Notes under the pieces: model-generated
Told to the model about the DNA's origin: nothing
Database searches by the model: none
The model's input: the letters and a program-made list of their open reading frames with translations, nothing else
From: Ectothiorhodospiraceae bacterium
GTDB lineage: Bacteria; Pseudomonadota; Gammaproteobacteria; Nitrococcales; Aquisalimonadaceae
DNA length: 56,074 bases
Reading direction: 5' to 3'
NCBI GenBank assembly: GCA_020831845.1
Contig: JAFIFV010000066.1
Span: forward strand, 1-56,074
Shown: one piece after another, positions 1-8,926 of the stretch
How the letters are laid out: every line of letters begins with the position of its first letter
Position numbering within the stretch: position 1 is the stretch's first letter
Translations under genes and position numbers: made by a program

Positions 1-173
1 GGCCTGGTCACCAGCGAGGACCCTGCCGCCGGACCGGCGGCGGGGGCGGGGGGGGTAGAGCCCCCCCCGGCCGCCCAGCATAGCGCCCCGGGCCACGGGG
101 GGCGCGGGGGGGCCTCCCACCCCCCCGCCCCGGCCGCGGCCCCGGCGGGGGGGTCCTCGCTGGTGACCAGGCC
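1..173. repeat. Imperfect foldback palindrome at the window edge
   Basis: Positions 1-22 are the exact reverse complement of 152-173. The bases between continue as an imperfect palindrome centred near position 87, made almost entirely of G and C runs. The response-regulator reading frame entering from the right becomes a Pro/Gly/Ala string here and loses its protein character. I infer an assembly or library artefact at a contig end. A real hairpin is possible but less likely. Confidence 0.7.
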
Positions 174-539
174 CTCACGCAGGAAGCCGCGCAATGTAGC
201 TGGCATGAACGGCTTGGCCAGCACGCCGACGATGGACAGGCGATGCTCCGCGGCGGAGCGGCGGGCCGCATCCAGCACGCGGCTGCCGACACCGCTGGAG
301 ATGATGATGTCGGCGCGACAGCCACGCTGCGCCAGGTGCCGCATGACCTCCACGCCGTCCATCTGCGGCATGACCAGATCCAGCACGATATGCGTGGGCA
401 CCCAGTCATCCAGCAGCCGGAAGAACTCCTCCGGCCCCGTGGTACAATGGGCTTCCATGCCGATACTTTCGGCCACCAGCGCCACAGTCTGCGCCACGCT
501 CAGGTCGTCATCCAGTACGAGCACCCGTCCCGCTGGCAT
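1..539 (-). CDS. Response regulator receiver protein, C-terminally truncated
   Basis: Reading leftward from the ATG at 539 gives a CheY-like receiver domain. It has the acidic pocket LDDDLS at residues 9-14, the phosphoacceptor in LDLVMPQMDG, a SSG switch motif and the conserved lysine in LAKPF. The start lies four bases past the stop of the hybrid kinase, so the two are co-transcribed and this is its likely partner. After about residue 129 the frame enters the foldback at 1-173 and is open but meaningless, so the true C-terminus is not seen. The motifs around SSGVGSRVL resemble receivers that carry a C-terminal EAL domain; that is inference. Confidence 0.75.
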   Translation of the reverse strand, partial: MPAGRVLVLDDDLSVAQTVALVAESIGMEAHCTTGPEEFFRLLDDWVPTHIVLDLVMPQMDGVEVMRHLAQRGCRADIIISSGVGSRVLDAARRSAAEHRLSIVGVLAKPFMPATLRGFLREGLVTSEDPPAGAAAGAGGWEAPPRPPWPGALCWAAGGGSTPPAPAAGPAAGSSLVTR

Positions 540-543
540 TGAA

Positions 544-3500
544 CTACCCCTCCTCGGGCGGCGAGGCCAGGGCCTCCCGTACCTTGCGCGCCAGGTCCAA
601 CCGGCGATAAGGCTTCTGTAGCAGCTGCACGCCGGCATCCAGCCGGCCGTGATGGACAATCGCGTTTTCCGTATAGCCTGAGGTATAAAGCACGCGCAGC
701 CCGGGCCGCAACCTCCGTGCCTCGGCGACGAGCTCCGGCCCTCCCATCGCCCCGGGCATGACCACGTCGGTGAACAGCAGATCGATGTCCTCCCGGTACC
801 GGATCACCTCCAGCGCCTGTTCGCCACCGTCGGCGGTCAGCACCCTGTAGCCGAGGCCCAGCAGCAGCGTTTCCGCGTGGACGCGCACCAGGTCGTCATC
901 CTCCACCAGCAGCACCAACTCGGATCCGGTGGGCACATCGGAGGGACCGGCTTCCTGTTGGTGCAGCGGCGCATCATGGCCGGCGCGCGGCAGATACAGC
1001 TTGACCGTGGTGCCCACCCCCGGTTCCGAGTAGATCTTCACATGCCCCCGGGACTGCTTCACGAAGCCGTACACCATGCTGAGCCCGAGGCCTGACCCCC
1101 TGCCCTTGTCCTTGGTGGTGAAAAAGGGGTCGAATGCCCTGGCCAGCAGGTCCGGCTGCATGCCGATGCCGGTGTCCGATACCGCGACCAGCACATAGCG
1201 GCCCGGACTGACATCCGCGTGCTGGCTGGTGTAGTCCTGCGCCAGCTCCACCTCGTCGGTTTCGATGGTGAGCCGTCCCCCTCCGGGCATGGCGTCCCGG
1301 GCGTTGAGCGCCAGGTTCAGCAGCGCCGCCTCCAACTGGGCCGGGTCGACGAACGCCTTGCTCAGCTCCGGAGCACAGACGGTCTCCATCCGAATGCTCT
1401 CATCGAGCGTTCTGCGCAGCAATCCGTCCAGATCGGTCAGCAGCGAATTCACGTTCACCGCCCGCGGTTCCAGCGCCTGCCGGCGCGCAAAGGCCAGCAG
1501 CCGATTGGTAAGCTCGGCACCCCGCTGGGCGGCGTCGCGCATCAGGCCGGCAAGCCGTTGTTGAAGACTCCCTTCCGGCAACTCCTCCACCAGCATGTCT
1601 GCATTGCCCAGAATGACGGTCAGCAGGTTGTTGAAATCGTGCGCCACGCCGCCGGTGAGCTGGCCCACCGATTCCAGCCGCTGGGACTGCCGCAACTGCG
1701 ATTCCAGGGCAAGGCGTCGGGAGATATCGGTGTTGATGACCAGCACGGCATCCGGTTCGCCGGCGGCGTCGGTGACCAGCGTCCAGTGCCCCTCCACCAT
1801 TACCGTATTGCCTTCGCGCGTGCGCTGGGCGATTTCGCCATACCACTCGCCCTGTTCCAGCACTTCGCTGAAGGCGGTGACGAAGCCGGTGGAACGTTCA
1901 TGCAGCAGATCGCGCAGTGGCCGCCCGACGGCTTCCTGCCGGCTCCAGCCGTAGAGCCGTTCCGCGCCGGTGTTCCAGTAATGAATGCGCTGATCAACGC
2001 CCAGAACGATGATTGCGTCCCGCGCCTTGTCCAGCAATGCCGCCTGCTGGGCCAGACGGGACTCGTACTGCTTGCGTTCCGTGATATCGGCCATGCCGCC
2101 CACCATGCGGATGGTACGGCCATCGGGCCCGCGGACGATCTGCCCCTTGTCGACGACATGCGCGTAGCTGCCGTCCTTGCGGCGGAACCGGTATTCCTCG
2201 ACCCATTCGTCGGTGCCGCCCTTGATCGCGGAGAGCACGCTGGCCACCGCCCGGTCGCGGTCTTCCGGATGAAGTCGGTTGGCCCAGGATGTGGAGTCCG
2301 GCTCCAGTTCGTCGGGGCCGTAGCCGAACAGGATCTGGATGCCTTCGTTCCACCAGAGGGTGTCGTTATCCGGGTTCCAGTCCCAGATGGCGTCGGTGGT
2401 GGCCCGTGCGGCAAGCTTCATGCGCTCCTCGCTGATCTGCAGCGCCTCCCTGGCCCGGCGACGCTCCGTTATGTCTCGGAAATAGATGGCGAGTCCCTCG
2501 TCAGAGGGGTAGGCACTGACGGACAACCAGCGCTCAATCGGCCCGTAGTAGGCCTCGAACGCCACCGTGACGTTTTCGGTCAATGCGCGCCGGTAGCTGC
2601 GCCCGAAGATGCTGTCCTCGGCATCCGGATACTCCTCCCACATCACTCGACCCAGCAGATTCCGCCTGGAACATCCCAGCAGGCGCTCGGCCTCGCCGTT
2701 CATGAAAGTGACCCGCCAGTCGCGGTCCAGGGTGAAGAAGGCATCGGTGATGCTTTCCAGAGTCGTGGTCAAACGCTCTGCCAGGCGGGATGCCTCCCGC
2801 TCGGTCTGACGCTGCCGGGTGATATCCTGGATGGCGCCCTCGACCCGCTGCACCCTGCCACTGGCGTCCACGTCGGGCTGGCCTATGATGCGGACATCCA
2901 GGCACACTCCGTTCGCGTCATACCGCTGCAGCTCCAGGTCGAACATCTGTTGGCGGGTTATGCACGCCCTGACGGCCTGGTCCAGGCGCTGGGCGGATGC
3001 CGCGGTGTAGGGTGCAAGAACATCGTCCTGCTGGGGCTCGGTACCCCGAGGATAGCCCAGCATGTCGCAGACCCCGTCCGACCAGGTAAGACGCCGCGGG
3101 TCCAGCTCCAGCGCCCAGCCTCCGAGCCGGCCCAGGCCGGTCGCCATGCGCAACAGTCCCTCGCTGCGGCGGAGTTGCTCCTGCATGGACTTGCGGCGAC
3201 TGATGTCCTGGAATGTGCCGTAAACCTGGACGATTCGGCCTTGCTCGTCACGCAGCGCGCTGCCCAACGCCCGAACCCAGCGCCGCAGCCCGTGGACGTC
3301 GATGATCTGCAGATCCTCATCGTAGGCAATACCGTTATGCAGACAGTCGTTGAACAGCGCGGCGATCCGCTCGCGGTACTCCGGTGCGTAGAAAACGACG
3401 GCTTCGTCCAGACTCGGCGCGCTGCCGGCAGGGATTCCGTGAATGGCACAGACCTCGTCTGACCAGTACAGACGAAGGCCGGACGGGGTCGGCGTGGCCA

Positions 3501-3612
3501 ACCATGCCCCCATGTTCACCAGTTTCCCGGCGAGCTGCATCAGGTGGTCACGATGCTCCAGGCTGTTTGGGTCCAACACGGCCCGTTCCCGATGGCTGAA
3601 ATGGTCGTCCAA
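544..3612 (-). CDS. PAS-domain hybrid sensor histidine kinase
   Basis: A 1022-residue cytoplasmic hybrid kinase with no clear membrane segment. Five consecutive PAS/PAC units cover roughly residues 20-640; their PAC ends are recognisable as repeated DIT/DIS-R-R motifs. A HisKA domain follows with the phosphoacceptor in GGVAHDFNNLL, then an HATPase domain with SDTGIGM and a GSGLGLSMVYG lid. A C-terminal receiver has LVEDDD, the Asp in TDVVMPG and the Lys in QKPYR. The His-Asp-Phe-Asn-Asn box is typical of kinases that pass phosphate to their own receiver. The gene lies 27 bases after the GGDEF gene and 4 bases before a response regulator. The sensed signal is unknown. Confidence 0.93.
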   Translation of the reverse strand: MDDHFSHRERAVLDPNSLEHRDHLMQLAGKLVNMGAWLATPTPSGLRLYWSDEVCAIHGIPAGSAPSLDEAVVFYAPEYRERIAALFNDCLHNGIAYDEDLQIIDVHGLRRWVRALGSALRDEQGRIVQVYGTFQDISRRKSMQEQLRRSEGLLRMATGLGRLGGWALELDPRRLTWSDGVCDMLGYPRGTEPQQDDVLAPYTAASAQRLDQAVRACITRQQMFDLELQRYDANGVCLDVRIIGQPDVDASGRVQRVEGAIQDITRQRQTEREASRLAERLTTTLESITDAFFTLDRDWRVTFMNGEAERLLGCSRRNLLGRVMWEEYPDAEDSIFGRSYRRALTENVTVAFEAYYGPIERWLSVSAYPSDEGLAIYFRDITERRRAREALQISEERMKLAARATTDAIWDWNPDNDTLWWNEGIQILFGYGPDELEPDSTSWANRLHPEDRDRAVASVLSAIKGGTDEWVEEYRFRRKDGSYAHVVDKGQIVRGPDGRTIRMVGGMADITERKQYESRLAQQAALLDKARDAIIVLGVDQRIHYWNTGAERLYGWSRQEAVGRPLRDLLHERSTGFVTAFSEVLEQGEWYGEIAQRTREGNTVMVEGHWTLVTDAAGEPDAVLVINTDISRRLALESQLRQSQRLESVGQLTGGVAHDFNNLLTVILGNADMLVEELPEGSLQQRLAGLMRDAAQRGAELTNRLLAFARRQALEPRAVNVNSLLTDLDGLLRRTLDESIRMETVCAPELSKAFVDPAQLEAALLNLALNARDAMPGGGRLTIETDEVELAQDYTSQHADVSPGRYVLVAVSDTGIGMQPDLLARAFDPFFTTKDKGRGSGLGLSMVYGFVKQSRGHVKIYSEPGVGTTVKLYLPRAGHDAPLHQQEAGPSDVPTGSELVLLVEDDDLVRVHAETLLLGLGYRVLTADGGEQALEVIRYREDIDLLFTDVVMPGAMGGPELVAEARRLRPGLRVLYTSGYTENAIVHHGRLDAGVQLLQKPYRRLDLARKVREALASPPEEG

Positions 3613-3639
3613 GGCAAGGCTCCCTCCACGGCAGCAAGA

Positions 3640-5418
3640 TCAGTTCGGCTGGTAGCTCCCTTGCCAGAGGCGGATGCCTGCCTGCTCCGCCAGCTCCAGG
3701 TCGTCGGCGCTGTGGATCTGGTCGGCAACGACCGTCGCACCGTGTGCCTCACCGAGCAATCGCAGGGACTGCAGCACGGTAACGGCATTGGCTCGGTCCT
3801 GCATCTGTGCCAGCACCCGGAACGGCGACACCTTGATCACATCCGGCCCGACAGCCTGGAGATGCTCAAGGGAGAGCGAGGCGCGATCCAGCGCCTTCAC
3901 CGCCAGCGCTATCCCGGGGTTGCGCTGGCGGAGCCGCAGCGCGGTGCTGCGAATGCTATCCAGGGGATCACCCAGCAATTCGGTCAGATCCAGCTCCATT
4001 TGCGCCGACGGCGATGACTTGTCGATCAGGCACTGCTGCAGAAATCCGGGATAGTCCGGATCCAGCAGCGCAGAGCGGGGCGGCTGCGTGGCAACCACCT
4101 GCCCGTCGCGGAACCAGGCCGGATCCAGCCGGTCCCTGACCACCTGGCGGATCGTGAGCTGCAGTCGGTGGCGCACTTCGGCCATGTTGATGTTCCGCAC
4201 GAGTCGATGCATGGGTATCCGACCCTTGTCCTGGTCAAACCAGCTCAGCACCAGTTGCCGGCCGATAAGGTTGTCGCCTCGCCACCGTCTCCAGCTGTCC
4301 AGTAGCAGCCGCTGATTCAGCAGTTCCTCGTTTTCGAAGGCCTCCACCAGTCGGGCGTCAAGGCCACTGTGGCTGCCGGTCGATTCGCCGGCCATCCGCA
4401 AACCGTCTTTGCCCTGCTGCTTGGTGGAATACATGGCGGCATCGGCCGCGTCCAGCAACGCTTCGGCGGAGGCTTCCGGAAAATCGGCGGCCAGCGCCAG
4501 CCCCTGGCTGGGCGTCAACCGGATCACGTCGCGGTCCAGGGTCACAGGTTCCCGCAGCACGCTGGCCACCCGCTGCGCGGTCTCCCTGGCCTCGTCCTCA
4601 CGCACACCTCGCATCAGCACAACGAATTCATCCCCGCCAAGACGGGCGACTGTATCGGATCCACGAACGGCTGCGCGCAGGCGCTCGGCAAAGATACCCA
4701 GCAGCACGTCACCCGCGGCGTGGCCATGGAGATCGTTGACGCGCTTGAAATCGTCCAGATCAAGCAGCAGAACCGCCACACCGTCGCCGCGCGCCGCTCG
4801 GGACAGTTCCTCGCGCAGTTGCTCCAGCAACTGGCGCCTGTTCGCGAGGCCGGTCAGGCTGTCGTGGCGCGCGTCGTACTGGGCTGCATTGATGACCTCA
4901 TGAAACTCCAGCGCGACGCCGGCCAGGGCAGCGTACTCCGCTATGACTTCCCCATAGGCCGCAGCGGGATCGCATTCGACCCGGAACACCGCGCAAACGG
5001 TTCCGACCGGACGTCTTTGATGGTCCACGACCGGCCAGACGGCTGCCGCACGCAGATCGTTCTTCCTGGCCCATTGGTGTACCCGGGGCCAGCGTCCATC
5101 AACGCCCAGATCGGTCGAATGGGCCGGGCCGCCTTGCTGGATGACAACCGAGCACATCGAGTCGCCGCCGGTGATGTGGACCGGAGGCAGGGCCCGGGTC
5201 AGCGCGTGAGCGGAAGGGGTGCCACTGATGATACGAAGGAGATCGTCGTCCCGGCGGGTGAGGAAAACGACGGAGCCGGGAATGGCATGCTCAAGCCCCA
5301 GTGCGAGATCCTCGAAGATGGCGTCCAGCGGTTGCCCGGCAAGCAGCCGCTCCAGCATATGAATGCGTTCCCTCGACAGGTCAACGGCCGGTTGCCGCGC
5401 CGCGCCCGGTGATTTCAT
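3640..5418 (-). CDS. GAF-GGDEF protein with degenerate EAL-like tail (probable diguanylate cyclase)
   Basis: A 592-residue protein with an N-terminal GAF-like domain (about 20-170), a GGDEF domain (about 180-340) with an intact GGDEF motif and DLDDFKRVND metal/substrate segment, and a C-terminal EAL-fold region. That last region keeps the architecture (MELDLTELL, DVIKVSPF) but lacks the catalytic EAL and the acidic metal ligands. Expected activity is therefore c-di-GMP synthesis, with a non-catalytic, possibly sensory, EAL-like domain. I chose the ATG at 5418 because a GGAGG sits six bases upstream; a longer in-frame start at 5511 has no such site. It is first in a probable operon with the hybrid kinase and receiver. 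Confidence 0.85.
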   Translation of the reverse strand: MKSPGAARQPAVDLSRERIHMLERLLAGQPLDAIFEDLALGLEHAIPGSVVFLTRRDDDLLRIISGTPSAHALTRALPPVHITGGDSMCSVVIQQGGPAHSTDLGVDGRWPRVHQWARKNDLRAAAVWPVVDHQRRPVGTVCAVFRVECDPAAAYGEVIAEYAALAGVALEFHEVINAAQYDARHDSLTGLANRRQLLEQLREELSRAARGDGVAVLLLDLDDFKRVNDLHGHAAGDVLLGIFAERLRAAVRGSDTVARLGGDEFVVLMRGVREDEARETAQRVASVLREPVTLDRDVIRLTPSQGLALAADFPEASAEALLDAADAAMYSTKQQGKDGLRMAGESTGSHSGLDARLVEAFENEELLNQRLLLDSWRRWRGDNLIGRQLVLSWFDQDKGRIPMHRLVRNINMAEVRHRLQLTIRQVVRDRLDPAWFRDGQVVATQPPRSALLDPDYPGFLQQCLIDKSSPSAQMELDLTELLGDPLDSIRSTALRLRQRNPGIALAVKALDRASLSLEHLQAVGPDVIKVSPFRVLAQMQDRANAVTVLQSLRLLGEAHGATVVADQIHSADDLELAEQAGIRLWQGSYQPN

Positions 5419-5875
5419 GAACAGCCTCCGATCACGGGCGGCAGGCTTCCGGGATCCGGAAACCCACGGTCCCCCCCCCGGAGCGCGGAATGCACCGGGC
5501 ATCCGTGCCAAGCACCCTGCCGCAGCCGTCTAACAGCAACGCCCCACCCGAGGGTGTCTGGGACAAAAAATGCACTATTATGCAGCACCTACCTTCTCCC
5601 AGTGTCTCGCCGAAGCGCGTACGTGGCAAGACATACATTCCGGAAACGTGACGGCTTTCGCTGATGCTCCGGGAAGTGCTGATGCGTTCACACCGCGAAT
5701 CGTGACGCTGCCAGGGTGGATGCGGAGCGGGAACGGTTGCGGGCAGGCCCTGGCCTGTGGTGAAGTTAGCGCCCCCGGAAACATTTTTCATCTTCCTGGC
5801 GTGTTTCCGGGGTTATCCTGCAGGATCCGCTTTGGAGGGAGCGGCCCCATAGACCATTCGCGAGGAGCAGCACGT
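5419..5875. other. Divergent intergenic region, 457 bases
   Basis: This gap separates the divergent GGDEF gene and aldehyde dehydrogenase gene. An open frame from 5570 runs into the dehydrogenase but has no protein-like character before 5876. What stands out is a set of CCGGAAAC-type elements, listed separately. No convincing sigma-70 promoter was found by eye. Confidence 0.5.
5640..5812. promoter_or_regulatory. Three CCGGAAACR elements, two forming an inverted repeat
   Basis: CCGGAAACGT occurs at 5640, CCGGAAACAT at 5775, and the inverted form TGTTTCCGG at 5802-5810. The last two are the core of an exact 11-base inverted repeat (5773-5783 and 5802-5812) with an 18-base spacer, ending 63 bases before the aldehyde dehydrogenase start. 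The arrangement suggests a binding site for a dimeric regulator or a leader stem-loop. No regulator is assigned. Confidence 0.4.
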
Positions 5876-7291
5876 ATGAAGGCGATTGAACGGATTTACA
5901 TCGACGGCCAGTGGCATGCGGTCGACGGACCACGACTGGAAGTGCACGACTCCGCCACCGGCCAGGTCATGGCCAGCATTCCCGGCGCCGGCGCCGCGGA
6001 GGTCGACCAGGCGGTAAAGGCTGCACGGCGTGCCTTCGCTTCCTGGTCGCGCACCCCGGTGCAGGAACGCAAGGCCTATCTGGCCGCCATGCTGGAGCAG
6101 TTGAAGAATCGCAGTGGAGAAATCGCGGAAACCGTTTCACGGGAAGTCGGCATGCCGATCAAGCTATCCGGAATGATCCAGGCCGGCATGCCCCAGGTCA
6201 CCACAGGCAACTACGTGAAACTGCTGGACGAATTCCCCTTTACCGAAGAGGTGGGTAATTCGGTGATCCAGCACGCGCCGGTGGGCGTGGTAGGGGCAAT
6301 CACGCCGTGGAATTATCCGCTGCACCAGATCATGCTGAAGGTTGCCCCGGCCCTCGCCGCCGGCTGTACCGTGGTGCTGAAGCCCAGCGAGATCGCACCG
6401 CTCACGGCGTTCATCCTGGCGGAGATCTGTGAGGCCATCGAATTGCCGCCGGGAGTCGTGAACGTGGTCAGCGGCGTGGGCCAGGACGTAGGCGAAGCCC
6501 TGATCAACCACCCGCAGGTGAACATGATTTCCTTCACCGGCTCCACCCGCACGGGCCATCGCATTGCGCATGCCGCGGCCGAGGACTTCAAGCGCCTGGC
6601 GCTGGAGATGGGAGGCAAATCCGCTTCCATCATCCTGTCCGACGCGGACCTGGAAGCTGCCGTGAAGGGCACCATCAACAACTGCTACCTGAACTCCGGC
6701 CAGACCTGCACCGCCCTCACCCGCATGCTGGTCCCGGCCGAGCTCCACGACCAGGCTTGTGAAATCGCGGCAGCCGTGGCGGCCAAGTTCGCGCCCGGCA
6801 ATCCGCTGGAAGAAACCACCCGACTGGGCCCGCTGGCTTCCTCCATGCAACGGGACAAGGTGCGGGAGTATATTCGCATCGGCCAGGAGGAAGGGGCGAA
6901 GCTGGTAGCTGGCGGCGCGGAGGCACCGGAAGGTCTGGACCAGGGCTATTTCGTCAAGGCCACTGTCTTCGGCAACGTGGATCCCGCCTCACGCATCGGG
7001 CAGGAGGAAATCTTCGGCCCGGTGCTCAGCATCATGTCCTACCGGGACGAGGATGATGCGGTGGAGATTGCCAACGGGACGCCGTACGGCCTGTCCGGCG
7101 CTGTCTGGTCCGATGACCGGGACCGCGCACTGGACGTCGCCGGCCGCATGCGCACCGGACAGGTGTTCGTCAACAACGGCAAGTTCAATCCCTGGGCGCC
7201 GTTCGGTGGCTTCGGCCACTCCGGTCTGGGGCGCGAGGCCGGGAAGTTCGGCCTGGAGGAGTTCCTGGAACCAAGAGCCATTCAACTCTGA
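5876..7291 (+). CDS. NAD(P)-dependent aldehyde dehydrogenase
   Basis: A 471-residue member of the aldehyde dehydrogenase superfamily, which oxidises aldehydes to carboxylates. The Rossmann-type cofactor segment (ITPWNYPLHQI, LKPSEIAPL), the general-base Glu in LEMGGKSA and the catalytic Cys in NSGQTCTAL are all present, as is the C-terminal FGPVLSI region. Length is normal for the family. The ATG at 5876 is chosen because GAGGAG precedes it and the protein begins with the usual ERIYIDGQW strand. The gene stands alone, so its substrate cannot be inferred; aldA-like broad-specificity enzymes are the nearest type. Confidence 0.93.
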   Translation: MKAIERIYIDGQWHAVDGPRLEVHDSATGQVMASIPGAGAAEVDQAVKAARRAFASWSRTPVQERKAYLAAMLEQLKNRSGEIAETVSREVGMPIKLSGMIQAGMPQVTTGNYVKLLDEFPFTEEVGNSVIQHAPVGVVGAITPWNYPLHQIMLKVAPALAAGCTVVLKPSEIAPLTAFILAEICEAIELPPGVVNVVSGVGQDVGEALINHPQVNMISFTGSTRTGHRIAHAAAEDFKRLALEMGGKSASIILSDADLEAAVKGTINNCYLNSGQTCTALTRMLVPAELHDQACEIAAAVAAKFAPGNPLEETTRLGPLASSMQRDKVREYIRIGQEEGAKLVAGGAEAPEGLDQGYFVKATVFGNVDPASRIGQEEIFGPVLSIMSYRDEDDAVEIANGTPYGLSGAVWSDDRDRALDVAGRMRTGQVFVNNGKFNPWAPFGGFGHSGLGREAGKFGLEEFLEPRAIQL

Positions 7292-7312
7292 TCCAACGCA
7301 CGACGGGTCCGG

Positions 7313-7378
7313 TGTAGGGTGCGCACCATTCCTCGCCATGAGCCGGTGCGCAAGCCTCGAGGGCTTGCGCACCCTACA
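7313..7378. repeat. Palindromic intergenic element between convergent genes
   Basis: An outer inverted repeat (TGTAGGGTGCGCA at 7313-7325 against 7366-7378) encloses a perfect 12-bp hairpin with a five-base loop (7345-7356 and 7362-7373). It lies between the ends of two convergent genes and could end transcription from both sides, although there is no T-run. The GTAGGGTGCG start resembles short dispersed repeats common in gammaproteobacterial genomes. Only this copy is in the window. Confidence 0.6.
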
Positions 7379-7426
7379 TCTACTCTGATCGTGCTCGCCT
7401 GCTGTCGGACCACGCCCGACAGCAGG

Positions 7427-7900
7427 CTAGTGGCTATGGTGGCCGCCGTGATGGCCGCCATGGCCTGCTTCCGCCTTGCGGACCGGCACCCGCAGCATCT
7501 TGCGTGCACCGTTATCGAACTCGAGTTCCAGATCCACGTAGTCACCATCCCTGAGTGCATCGACTTCCCGGCGCATCAGCATCACGTGATAGCCGCCCGG
7601 CTCCAGCACCACCTTCTCTCCAGCGGGGATGCGTAGCGATTCCTGCTTGACCATGCGGGCCACACCGTCCTCTTCCACGGATTCATGGATCTCGACCCGC
7701 CCGAACTGCGGTGAAGACCCGCCCACCAGTTCTCTGGTTTCCTCGCCATTGTTCTCCAGCACCATGTAGGCGGCGGAATGCTGGGCAACCGCAGGCATCT
7801 CGCGCACCCAGGCGTCGTGCACGTCGATGGTGTCCGCCATCGCGGACCACGGCAACAGGCAGGCCGACAGAGCGACCAACGACAAACATTTGCGGAGCAT
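7427..7900 (-). CDS. PCuAC-family periplasmic copper chaperone
   Basis: A 157-residue exported protein of the PCuAC family (formerly DUF461), which carries Cu(I) in the periplasm to the CuA/CuB sites of cytochrome oxidases. A signal peptide covers about residues 1-22 and ends at AMA-D. The copper site of the family (His, Met, then HxM) is visible as HESVEEDG, ARMV and YHVMLM. A histidine-rich tail (GHGGHHGGHHSH) may add metal binding. It is divergent from the enoyl-CoA hydratase gene and sits alone, without SCO or oxidase genes beside it. AGGTGG precedes the ATG. Confidence 0.9.
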   Translation of the reverse strand: MLRKCLSLVALSACLLPWSAMADTIDVHDAWVREMPAVAQHSAAYMVLENNGEETRELVGGSSPQFGRVEIHESVEEDGVARMVKQESLRIPAGEKVVLEPGGYHVMLMRREVDALRDGDYVDLELEFDNGARKMLRVPVRKAEAGHGGHHGGHHSH

Positions 7901-7982
7901 GGCACCACCTCGTCAATGAGTTCGGAAGCAAGCCTAAGTGATACGGTCCCGGCCGACAAGGCATTGACGTCGCCCCGCTTAA

Positions 7983-8013
7983 TAACAGTGTTACTATAAT
8001 AATAACGATGTTA
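7983..8013. promoter_or_regulatory. Paired operator-like palindromes upstream of enoyl-CoA hydratase/tetR
   Basis: Two copies of TAAC-N3-GTTA, at 7983-7993 and 8003-8013, have centres exactly 20 bp apart, so they face the same side of the helix. A perfect TATAAT (7995-8000) lies between them in an AT-rich island within GC-rich DNA. The TetR-family gene two genes downstream is the obvious candidate ligand, giving autoregulation of the operon. The paired sites and TATAAT are seen; the regulator assignment is inferred. No good -35 was found for this TATAAT. Confidence 0.65.
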
Positions 8014-8057
8014 TATATTCATGACCCGACGAATTCCGGATGGAGGAGATTCACATC

Positions 8058-8915
8058 ATGACAAGAGTGCTCTACGAGAAGGACGGCCGCATTGGCCGGA
8101 TCACGCTGAACCGCCCGGAGGTGCTGAACGCCATCGACGACGAGCTGCCGGTGGAACTGGCGGATTGTGTAGCCAGGGCCAATGGCGACCAGGGCGTGCA
8201 TGTGATCGTGTTGTCCGGCGCCGGCCGCGCGTTCTGCTCGGGCTACGACCTGGCCTACTACGCGGAGGCCTCCGGTGGAGCCGGCGACAGCGTGACCCAG
8301 GAAATGCCCTGGGATCCGATGAAGGACTATGCCTTCATGAAGCGCAACACCGATCTTTTCATGAGCCTGTGGCGCTCCTACCGGCCGGTGCTGTGCAAGG
8401 TGCACGGGCCCGCGGTCGCCGGCGGCTCGGACATCGCCTTGTGTTCGGATATCATCCTGATGGCCGAATCGGCCGAGATCGGCTACATGCCGACCCGGGT
8501 CTGGGGCTGCCCGACCACGGCGATGTGGGTGTATCGCCTCGGCGCGGAACGCGCCAAGCGCATGCTGTTCACCGGGGACAAGATCGGCGGCCGTGAGGCG
8601 GAGCGCCTGGGCCTGATCTACCGGGCCGTGCCCGATTCCGACCTGGATGCCGAAGTGGAAGCGCTGGCGGATCGCATGGCCTCGGTGCCGGTTAACCAGT
8701 TGATGATGCAGAAGCTGGTGGTGAACCAGGCCTACGAGAACATGGGGCTGCAGGTGACGCAGATGATGGCAACGGTGTTCGATGGCATCACCCGACACTC
8801 TCCGGAAGGGCTGAATTTCAAACACCGCGCGGAGCAGGTGGGCTGGAAGCAGGCCGTCAAGGAACGCGACGAGGGCAGTTTCGACTGGACCGCCAACCAG
8901 CCCTATCGGAAATAG
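8058..8915 (+). CDS. Enoyl-CoA hydratase/isomerase family protein
   Basis: A 285-residue crotonase-fold protein acting on acyl-CoA thioesters. The N-terminal strand RITLNRPEVLNAID, the first oxyanion-hole region (SGAGRAFCSGYDL) and the second (GPAVAGGSDIALCSD) are intact. At the position where classic hydratases carry a catalytic Glu the sequence reads DIALCSDI, so the exact reaction is uncertain; hydratase, isomerase or hydrolase are all possible. The ATG at 8058 is preceded by GGAGGAG. The tetR gene starts 12 bases after its stop, so the two form an operon that the TetR protein probably controls through the operators upstream. Confidence 0.88.
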   Translation: MTRVLYEKDGRIGRITLNRPEVLNAIDDELPVELADCVARANGDQGVHVIVLSGAGRAFCSGYDLAYYAEASGGAGDSVTQEMPWDPMKDYAFMKRNTDLFMSLWRSYRPVLCKVHGPAVAGGSDIALCSDIILMAESAEIGYMPTRVWGCPTTAMWVYRLGAERAKRMLFTGDKIGGREAERLGLIYRAVPDSDLDAEVEALADRMASVPVNQLMMQKLVVNQAYENMGLQVTQMMATVFDGITRHSPEGLNFKHRAEQVGWKQAVKERDEGSFDWTANQPYRK

Positions 8916-8926
8916 GACGGAAACAC

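Noticed and set aside
8..409. Pro/Arg-rich 133-residue minus frame
   Set aside because: It is in a different frame from the response regulator and partly covers the foldback artefact.
1219..3462. 747-residue plus-strand open frame
   Set aside because: It is antisense to the hybrid kinase, has no recognisable domain and is the usual by-product of high-GC codon use on the opposite strand.
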